DNA of 64,000 nucleotides from Lucifuga dentata (Eukaryota > Chordata > Actinopteri > Ophidiiformes > Bythitidae). The position numbers and the translations under genes were made by a program. Positions 55,501 to 64,000 of this stretch are shown one piece after another (position 1 is the first letter of the stretch; each line of letters begins with the position of its first letter). The notes beneath the pieces were generated by a model that saw only the letters and a list, made by a program, of their open reading frames with translations, had not been told where the DNA came from and did no database searches. Where the stretch lies: NCBI GenBank assembly GCA_014773175.1, contig VXCM01000709.1, positions 164,177 through 228,176 of the forward strand. Direction: 5' to 3'.

Positions 55501-58500
55501 GGGTTCATATTTCATGTGGAACTGAGGGCTGAAACATTGCTGAGCTGCACTCATCCATTGTCTGATGTCTGTAAACATATTCTGCTGTTGGTTGTCTTTT
55601 CCCAAAGCCTTTCCCTGTCATTACAGTTGTGTTTACAGGAAGACTTACAGTGTTTGCTGTATGATCTCTTTTAGAATACACAGCAGTTTACACTCACACT
55701 CTGACGCACTATTTTCCAGTGACAACACTTGATCCCAGTGAGACCAATTATATCATGTCACTCGTTCTGGTCGAGTTAACTGTTCACAGAGGAGCTTTGC
55801 TGATTCTTGTTGAATATTTGATATTGTCAAATCATTGCCTGGATGTTTCAGATTCCTGCAGAAATGCTACTTAAGCTGACGTTGCACAGTTTGCGATGGA
55901 CTGAAGACAACAGTTAAGTGTCACAAACTGGCGATACAGACTTCATCTTAACAGTAATGAGGTTGAAAAAAAATATTTCTCATGTGCACGTGCATGTGTG
56001 TGAAGGATGCACTGAGAGATAATATAGCACGTTATCACAACACACACCAAGTTCAATACTTCCTAATGGGTGCACAAGCATGCAGATTCATTTGTATGTT
56101 CATATGCATTCACAGCAGTTTTTACACGAACGCACTAACACCACAAAGTTTTATCCCTCCCACCTTAACTGCAGGGCTTGCCTCCATCCCAGTCGACAGG
56201 GGCACAGGGCCTGACCACAGACATCATACTGATTGCTCACCGTGGTCTGAGTGGTCTGTCCACATTCCCACCCCGATTCACAATGTGCAGCAAACCAACA
56301 ACGGGAAACAGCGGTTTCATAATGTCTGGAGATTTGCGGACAGCAGTGAGTGTCCACTGTGTGTCTCCTAAATCTGTCCTCCTCTCATCCCGTCAGCTTT
56401 CCTGCACGCCCCAGTTTCTGAAAACATGGGAACTGTCAAAGGCCAAAAAATTTATGTGTGGTATGTGTTGAATGTGGACAGAGAGAATAAAAAAAAGTGT
56501 GTGCATGGGTGTATTTGGCAGGATGAATGTAACCTTCCCTCTCTCCTGTGTGACATGCTGTGGCAGGCCGGTAGATGATGAAGTGGCGGAGATGTTAGGA
56601 GGCCATTGTGATGCTTGGTGGCTATTACTCTGGAACTGCCATCTGCCAAAAAGGTCAGTTGCTAGGGGATGATTCTCCTCAACCGTGTCTGCCTCCCAGC
56701 TGCCATCCACACATCCACCCACACACACTGGTTTGAGCATGCAGTCACACACACACACACACACACTCATGCATACATATACACACACTCACACTCTTAT
56801 CATTGTTTCCTAGTAATCTGAATTTGAATAAATTTGACCTGTTGAATTAACCACTAGTATTTCACCTTGTAGTTTCCTGTAACTTCAAATGAGGACAGTC
56901 GATTAGGATTTTGTATGTAATACGTGTGTGATGAAGCTGTAAATGCATGCGCAGTGCAACACAATCCTACCTTATTACATAATAGTCTTGCAGTTGCAGA
57001 ATTATGCCAAACAAATAAGTTTGATTATTACTTCAAGAGCATCATAGCAGTGCCCTAATTCATAAAGGCTCTAATCAAGAATCGTAACTTGTCTTACAAA
57101 TGAATTCTAGGATTACAATGTAAGGCTGGTGCTGCACAGCAATAAGAGATTTTGCGCCTGATCCAAACCACGCCACATTGTCCATCACAACCACTCTGAG
57201 CAGCCTATCATTCAGTGCGGTGACCCAAACCCAATTCTAAATTCTTTATCATGCACCCTTCAAATTAAGCCAGCTCCACCCAATGGGCAAACATTTTTCC
57301 ACAATTTAGCAGGAATTTTAATATGAAGCTGCTGTGCTTTCTTTATGGTACATCATCGTCTCTGTATGTAAAAACCTTGCGGCGATTGACCTGATTGCTG
57401 CATTATTGTAAAAAACACAATATGGGCCAATCCAAGCTGTTTAAACCATGCAACACCCTTTAAGCCAGTGGCACTCTGACCCTTTCTGACTCAATGTAAG
57501 CAGCATGGTTGTGTTTATTATTATAAAACATTAGTAAAATTATTCTATTAATTTTGTAAGACCCTTTGTCCTAGTGTTGTTGTTAACTTGCTCCTTAAAT
57601 TAAAGGTCCTATAAAGATAAAATAACACCAGATAGTGCTTTATTAAGCTCATTTTTGGATAAAATTGGAAATAGATGTAATCTGTAAGGAAATTGGTATG
57701 GCAATAATTAGCAGGCCCCATTGCTCAGAGCATTTGTAAAAAAAAAGAAAAAAAACAGTTAGGAGAAAGCGTTTACACTTGATGTCTTACTATATTCAGA
57801 TATTGGCAATGCAGGGTTTTATCGGTTTGAAACTCAAAAGAAGTCTCCATTTTTCTCCTTCTTGTCCTCCATTATTTGTTCTTTTTTTCTTTAATGCTTT
57901 GCTCGTCTCCTTCCCTTTCCATCCTTATGCCATCACCTCCAGCCTGCTCTTCCCCACCAGCCTTCCAGAATCAGTGATTTTGTGCAGAGGAGCTGTTGTT
58001 TTTGTTTGTGCCCTTCTCACCATGGCTGCCTGCTCGCCGCCTGGCAGCCCCGTGTGTCAAAGATGGCTGCAGCAGAACAGACTGTGGGAACAGCCGGTTA
58101 GCCTCCCCTGGTCCCCTGCGTCCCAACCAGAGGGGCAGCCATCAATCCAGCACTCCCCCTGTCCTGCATGCACACATCCACACACACACACTGAGGCACA
58201 AACACACAAATGCTCAAACAAACACACACATACACACAAAAAGCCTACAACGTTCACACCCTCTCCCAATAATCCTCGGAAGCAATTTCATCTCGACTCG
58301 GGTGGCGGCCCATTGTCGCCAACCCCTTCAATCTTTCCTTATTAACTCTCGCTTTGTCCTGCATCCGAGCTTCTGGACTCATCTCTCCTACATTCCGATC
58401 GGTGCTGCTCCCAGCACTCCCAGGCAACCTCCATTTGCTAATCCCAATACCTCCCCCCACCACCTCACCCCAAGGAACTCTTACTGCTTTTTTTTTTTCT

Positions 58501-58559
58501 CCAACCTGCCGATCACCTACTTACAGAGTAAGGTAGGGGCATTAACTCCATGGTTTTCT

Positions 58560-58870
58560 GAAGGCAGAGTGTGAAGGCGGAGCGGGTGAAGGAGGAGGGG
58601 GCCACAAAGTGACTCCAGCCCAGACAATTAGAACAATGAGCTGGGCCTGTAGGGGGCTAACTCGCTGCGTCACGCCTGGACGGTGGGGTATTTTGTCAGT
58701 TTAATGAATTGTCCGTCAGGCCAGGGCCACATCGCAGGCTGCGCAGGGAGAGGCCAGCAGGGACCCAGACACTAAGTCGGTATTTATTACACTGCCTTTG
58801 TCACTAATTGAGCTAATTATCAGTGACTCCACAGCACTCCCACAGGCAGCACTCCCTCCACTGACTCTCT
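58560..58870. promoter_or_regulatory. Candidate conserved enhancer 3' of wnt1
   Basis: A GC-richer block bounded by low-complexity pyrimidine DNA. It contains CACAAAG (TCF-like, 58603-58609), AACAATG (SOX-like, 58632-58638), CCTTTGTC (TCF-like, about 58795), and the paired homeodomain sites TAATTGAGCTAATTA at 58805-58819. It lies about 2.8 kb past the wnt1 stop; the mouse Wnt1 midbrain and roof-plate enhancer is also 3' of its gene. Conservation was not tested. Confidence 0.4.
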
Positions 58871-59296
58871 ACCAACTCTCCCACCTCACTCTCATGCCTA
58901 GGATTTGAACTCTACTTTCCCTCTTCTTTTTTTTTTTTAATCTGTCTGCCACTTTCTCTCTCTTTAGTTTCTTTCTGATTTTCCATAATTGCCTGTCTCT
59001 TCTGTCTTCAAGTTTTCCTCATTTTCTAATTCAAAATTTCAAAAGTCCCGAATTTTTTCTCTCCTGGTAAGAGACAAAATATTAGTGTTTTGGAGAAATT
59101 AAATGTGTATCCCTGCAATTAATATAAAAGTTCCTGTTTTCATCTTTCCCTTTTAGTGGGGCGTTCTTTCTTGCATGACCCCATAATTTGCAGTATTTGA
59201 ATCCAGTTTGCCTTTCTTTATTTTATCTACTTAATCTCCTCAAATCCATGCCCATGCTTGATATGTGCGTTCTCATTTCTAGATGCTGACCATTCT

Positions 59297-59567
59297 TTAA
59301 AGGATCATACCGGCAATTGTTCATGTTTGAGGCCAATATATACAATCCGTATACATGTTACATGACTCACAACCATTTCCCAAAATATACTACTCTAGTG
59401 GTAAATTTCAGAATTTTTTTGGTGCGTATACAGGTGTATTATCTCAAGATTTATGTTTTGGATGTCAGTAACGTAATTGTATATAATGCTGTATATATAG
59501 TTGTATATAATATATAATATATAAATAATGTATTTAAACATGCCTGGTCGCCAGTATGGTCCTTTAA
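59297..59567. mobile_element. MITE copy 3, TTAA termini
   Basis: Ends TTAAAGGATCATACCGGC and CGCCAGTATGGTCCTTTAA. This is the shortest of the three copies, with TATA-rich central DNA. Confidence 0.75.
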
Positions 59568-61666
59568 GACTGTCATTTCACATCTGTCCTTTTAGTTGCA
59601 CCATCATTGCCCTAGTGTGTGAACCCTTGCGCTGTTGGGTGCGTGCTGATGATTTAAGTGTGTCTGTGCTGCACTCTGTCACTGTCTATGCTTCTGTGCT
59701 GTGCTGATGTGGGCCAGTGAGAAAGTACAGGGATCTTTCCAAATTCCAGTAGTTAGACAAGCTTGTCAGGAATTTGGGCAATGGTAGGTTTTTATTATTT
59801 TTCCTATTATTTCTTTATTTAAGTAAATGAAGCAAAACATTCAGTTATGTCAAACCATATACTGTATAAAACAGGGCATGTGGTTGGATTAGCAGGAGCT
59901 GTCTCTGTGGTTAGGAGCACAGATGCAGGGACGTTTTGTGAGTTGCGCTGAGCTTTGGTGGTGGTAATAGGATTAAGCAAAGGACACCCAGGGATAGGCT
60001 TATATGCTCACTTGGTTGTTTGTCAAAACTATCTCAAACACAGAAACTGCAACCAGCACAAGAACATCTTTAGACCAATTCAGGAGGGTGATTTATTTGA
60101 AAATATAGACTTTATTGTTCTATAGTACAGTACAAAACCAACTGAAACCTAAATCTTTCAATTAAAATCTAAAAACATGTTCTCTTACATCTCTATAACA
60201 GCATAAAAATCCTCAGAAATAAATATTTTGTATTTACACCAATGAAAAAAAGGTAAATATTCAGTGCATAACCAAACAAGTGTTTTTACAGGAAACAAGC
60301 AAAGAAGTAAAAATATTCTGTTTCTAGTAAGAGTCAATTTTGTATCAGCGTACACCAATCACAGAATAGACATAAAATCAAAGCATCTCCTGACTTGACA
60401 TTAATGATAGTATATTCCCCAGCCACTTACATGTGCATAAATCATTCAGTGAACTTGAACATAATGTCATTATAAATATATTCATATATTTTATTATTTA
60501 CAGTATTTTGGTTCTCTTAGCTGATACACAGTATGATTTTTTTCTGCAGAGGGTTTATTATTTAAAGCAAACTGTATAGGGTTTTTGCAGCCTGGTTTAA
60601 GTTGTTACACATTTTAACCACTGTAAACCTGGAGGAGTGTAATGTATGCACATTTATGAGCAGGAATCTTTTCCTTTCATAACTGTACATCTATTTTGAG
60701 ACACAAGAGGTCTCATTTCATGCATTTAATATTGAACCATCGGATTTGCCAAACTAAATCTTGTCATGCCATAATTTTCAGTGTGTTGATAATACATTCA
60801 AATTACTTTGCCACAGTAAGATCTGCTTCGCTCAGCTCCAGGTTATGGTAAACATCTATTATCCTTGGACACTGCTGGTTCCAGTCATGTAAAATGAGGA
60901 CAAACCTGTGGTAAGTCACAGTAGCAAATCAGGGTTGAGGTGTATTCAACTCCAGAGAATTCTAAACAAAGAGGGCAAATGTGGTGAGAAAATCACAAGA
61001 GGTTAACCTCCATCCAGTACCTAAGTACACACCAACTGAGAACAGACAGCCTGTCCCAGGAGATAAACCTCACACAGTTTCATGTGAGAGAATCCCACCA
61101 TCAGCAAAATAAAACAAAACACTCATGTTTTTAAAAAGGCCCTCATAGCAGAGGTCTTCATCAGTTTATGAGAACATGTTTGTGGCTCGCTGGCCACAGA
61201 AACATCTGTCAAACATTGAGTCCAGTTCCTGCTCTCGATAGGGGAGGAGGGAGCTCTAGTAGTACCTGGTTACAGCAATCGACTCTCAGCCTCCTAAGTT
61301 TATCCCTTCTATTTCTATGTAGCCACAGTGTAAGATCTTGAGAAATATGGATGGTTTCCATTTTACATTGATGGCTGTAGTATTTAAGTACCATTTTAAT
61401 ACTGTTAAACATTAAAAGGAAGGAGTAAGCACACACACTCCCTCCATACCCTGTTCATAGATTTGTGCTTTTCCCCATCTCCCTCTTTCAAAAACACTGA
61501 TTAAAGTTTTGTGCCAGAAAGTTCCCTGTATAAGTTTACCCGCCTTGAAGCTCATTGATAGCTTCTGCCTAAAGTTTCAAACCGCTCTGTGCTAACGTCA
61601 TTCTCAGCCAACTACCTGTTTTGCTAAAACGTTTATCACTATATGCTAAGTATATACCAGCTGTGA

Positions 61667-63012
61667 TCATAGACACTGGTGTAACGTTCGTGTGCTGGTA
61701 CAGTTCAGACAGCTGACGTGACAGCACCAGTGGAATGTGCAGTGGCACCGTTCAGTCACGCTCTCAGTCCGAGTCTTAAACCCACGTCCACAGCACAGCA
61801 GCTCACAACCATCTAGTGCTAGAGAAGAGCTGTTGCATGTTCTTCCAGATGTTCCCAAAGTGCCAGTTTTGCCATTGTAGGAGCAGAAGTTTGGAGATTT
61901 CTCAAAATAGACCAAGTCTATGGCAGAGGGTGGTTTGTGAGCTGGGTTTTCAGGTTCCAGATGGCGAGGGTCAGCTCGGTGAGAGGCACGATTACTGCCT
62001 TTGTTAGCATAAACAACTCTGGATGCACCATCAAAGCGGTCCTTTAGGAAGTCTCCCACTGTGCGGAAGCTGGGCAGACGCATCCAGCAGGTGCGCACAG
62101 TGCAGGAGCCTGACATGCCGTGGCACTTGCATTCCTGACGCATCTCTGATGACACAGTCTGCAGAGAGGAAGACCAAGAAAATTGATTTAATATTAACTG
62201 AGAAAATCACACATAAATTTGTACCATACTAAAATTCTGGCAAAATCTCATCATACTTCAGAGAATCATGGCACTTCTGAGTAACAATCCTTACCATTCT
62301 CCCTGCCTCGTTATTGTGCAGGTTTGTGAGATAGCGCAGATCTCGGCCCCTCTCGCTGGAGTCCACAAACTCACGGCTGAACATCCGGCCAAAGTCTACA
62401 TTGTCACTGCAGCCTCCCCAGTGCCAGTCTGGCCCCCCAGGACCTCGGCGTCGATAATCACAAGTGCACGATTCTATTGCCCCTTCTGAACAGGAGCGAG
62501 CCACAGCATGGGTCACCCCTGCGCTTGTAATGGCAAATACAAATGCTGTCTCTCGGCAACCTGTAGAAAAACATCAAAACTTCCCTTCAGAATCTCATCC
62601 AGCTTTTTAGACTTGTACATGCCACTTATTTTTTTCTTTTTTTTTTTTTTTTTTTTGATTTGGCCGAGACAAAATTTTAAATGTATACAAGAGATTCCAT
62701 GATATCCTGCCCAAAATTGTCCAAATGTTGCCTGGTGAGAAAGACAAGAGAGGCTCACCACGGTTGACAATTTTCCCAAATACTGCTGGGCTGTGTGTGG
62801 TCGGGCAGTTCCAACGGCGGTTGCGGAATTGCCACTTGCACTCCTTTATGGCAGTGTGTAGCCCAGCAGCAATGGCGTGCAAAATGCCAGGATTCTGCCG
62901 AATCAGCCGACGCTGGCGACGACTCAGCAGTGCCAGGCTGGGGTCCAGGACCAACTGCACGTTCTTGGAATTGGTGAGGAGGTTGGATGAGGAGGCCACG
63001 TTGACAATGCCC
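61667..63012 (-). CDS. wnt1: Wnt1 secreted glycoprotein, exons 2-4 (exon 1 beyond right edge)
   Basis: Secreted ligand for Frizzled/LRP receptors; acts at the midbrain-hindbrain boundary and dorsal neural tube. Exons 63012-62759, 62560-62295 and 62158-61667 (stop TGA), 337 codons with the stop. Exon 2 begins in phase 2 (completing a Trp codon) with [20 protein letters not shown], followed by [16 protein letters not shown] and [15 protein letters not shown]. Exon 3 has [20 protein letters not shown] and [20 protein letters not shown]. Exon 4 has [10 protein letters not shown], whose second-last Ser is the Porcupine palmitoleoylation site, [17 protein letters not shown], and the cysteine-rich end [16 protein letters not shown]. 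This matches WNT1 over WNT10B throughout. The signal-peptide exon ending in a split TGG was not found in 63013-64000. Confidence 0.97.
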
Positions 63013-63332
63013 CTGGTAAAACACAAGGAGAGGGTAAATCAGAATCTGGGAGCTGTCATTTCTTACATGTAACTTTTTCTGTGACGTCTAAACTCTTAAC
63101 TGATGTATCTTGGCATCTCATAAGTGTTATGCCTTTGAAACTACAGTTTTCATTATGTGCTACAATAAGAAACTGACACACACTTTATTCCAAGAATTTG
63201 AAGAGACAGTGAGTCGCTGAATTGAAATGCAAGTTTCAGCATTGCCAAATGTATCATGAAACTGTTTTATTTTCACCTCTGGGTCTGGATGAATCATTTG
63301 AACTTGCCCCACATACAATTGAATAGAATAAT

Positions 63333-63385
63333 GGTCACAAGTTAGCTTCTCTAACCTTTATGGTTAGAGAAGCTAACTTGTGACC
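63333..63385. repeat. Perfect 24-base inverted repeat with 5-base loop
   Basis: The left arm 63333-63356 starts GGTCACAAGTTAGC. The right arm 63362-63385 is its exact inverse complement, ending GCTAACTTGTGACC. The loop is TTTAT. It sits at the edge of the SINE-like repeat. Confidence 0.9.
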
Positions 63386-63640
63386 GAAGGGTTCCACTTC
63401 AATCCTTGAACTGGCAGGAACAATCTGTGTTGTGGAGGTGAATGAGCATGTCTCTCCCTCATTATCATCACTGAGGTGCCCTTGAGCAAGGTACCTAATC
63501 CCCAAATGCTCCAATGGAGGTGCTCAGGGGCTAGCAGAGAAGCCTGTGGTTGTGGGCAGCTTCCAGGTGCGAATGTGTGTGTGTGAGAGTGTGAGCAGGA
63601 CGTTCCTGCAACAGAGCAGTCAATGCTAAGCGAACAAAGG
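63386..63640 (+). repeat. Dispersed teleost SINE-like repeat
   Basis: Contains ATCACTGAGGTGCCCTTGAG followed by CAAGGTACCTAATCCCCAAA, a phrase I recall from abundant fish tRNA-derived repeats, and a GTGTGTGTGAGAGTGTGAGC tail. The 5' tRNA-like part is degraded. Boundaries are approximate. Confidence 0.5.
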
Positions 63641-64000
63641 CTAAAAAAAAAAAAAATCTGTCANTAAAAAAAAAAAAAAAAAATGATGTTGGACCATCCC
63701 TCAGTTTACATATTTGGCTGTCATCACTCTGTTCTCTTCTCTGTTCAAGTTTGCTGGACTATGTGAAAAGCCCAGAAACTCACAAGGCTACAGTATTCTG
63801 GTCATCAGTGTGGTCCACTGCTTAGAGAGAGAGCATGAAGGTCTGATCCCAGCAACAACCTACATGTCCACCCTGTCAAAATGTCCCACAGCAAGACATC
63901 AAACCTACAGCAGGCCTCCTTGCTCATTACAAATGCCAGAAGTGTAAAATGATTGCTAAAATAATTACATAAATAAATAGATGATGATAAGAGTTATATT

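Larger units (their letters stand above)
46269..61666. other. Large gene-free interval between ikzf4 and the wnt1 3' end
   Basis: No convincing coding exon on either strand in about 15.4 kb. Its left end should be the ikzf4 3' UTR (AATAAA at 47234-47239). Its right end is likely the wnt1 3' UTR (minus-strand AATAAA at 60559-60554, 60116-60111 and 60097-60092). Between these lie two MITEs, TAA and GT microsatellites duplicated around N, two CTCF-like motifs near 52.5 kb and a motif-rich block at 58.56-58.87 kb. Reading frames at 57.8-58.6 kb are low-complexity and not supported. Confidence 0.6.
63013..64000 (-). other. wnt1: wnt1 intron 1 (part)
   Basis: No exon 1 with a suitable phase-2 donor was seen, so this is read as intron. 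It holds a perfect hairpin (63333-63385), a SINE-like repeat and A runs around N63664. Confidence 0.6.

Noticed and set aside
57779..58574. Two overlapping frames of about 190 codons
   Set aside because: Composition is Pro/His/Thr-rich from CA repeats and pyrimidine tracts; no domain, and adjacent splice sites are not convincing.

Overview
The window is vertebrate genomic DNA, almost certainly from a ray-finned fish (compact introns, teleost-type tRNA-derived SINE and MITE repeats, many CA/GA/TAA microsatellites). All genes are intron-rich, so exons were rebuilt by hand from splice sites, reading phase and remembered family sequences. No search was run. Exact species unknown; a percomorph-like teleost is my guess.

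Layout: (1) 61-7032 (-), the 5' half of kmt2d, a histone H3K4 methyltransferase: 20 coding exons with two PHD-finger clusters; the catalytic SET end lies beyond the left edge, and a 5' untranslated exon and CpG-rich promoter sit near 9.3-9.7 kb. (2) 13475-17205 (-), dhh (desert hedgehog), 3 exons, 462 aa. (3) 24777-37292 (-), lmbr1l, 17 coding exons, 492 aa, with a GC-box promoter near 37.45 kb. (4) 39227-40509 (+), dnajc22, 3 coding exons, 337 aa. (5) 42935-46268 (+), ikzf4 (Eos), 7 coding exons, about 580 aa once an assembly duplication is discounted. (6) 61667-63012 (-), wnt1 exons 2-4; exon 1 was not found and should lie beyond the right edge.

The gene-free stretch 46.3-61.6 kb is the most interesting non-coding part. 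It holds two CTCF-like motifs near 52.5 kb and, 2.8 kb 3' of wnt1, a GC-richer block with TCF, SOX and paired homeodomain motifs that is a candidate wnt1 3' enhancer. The dhh-lmbr1l pair mirrors the shh-lmbr1 pair, an ancient paralogous arrangement. The genes are not an operon; they are developmental and chromatin regulators that share a syntenic block (human 12q13 carries the same families).

The assembly carries 14 single-N joins. At least six show the flanking 55-67 bases present twice, once on each side of the N, which looks like unmerged contig overlaps. Two fall in coding exons: kmt2d (22 residues duplicated) and ikzf4 (frame broken). I found no bacterial-type system, CRISPR array, rRNA or tRNA gene, and nothing I would call a wholly new system.
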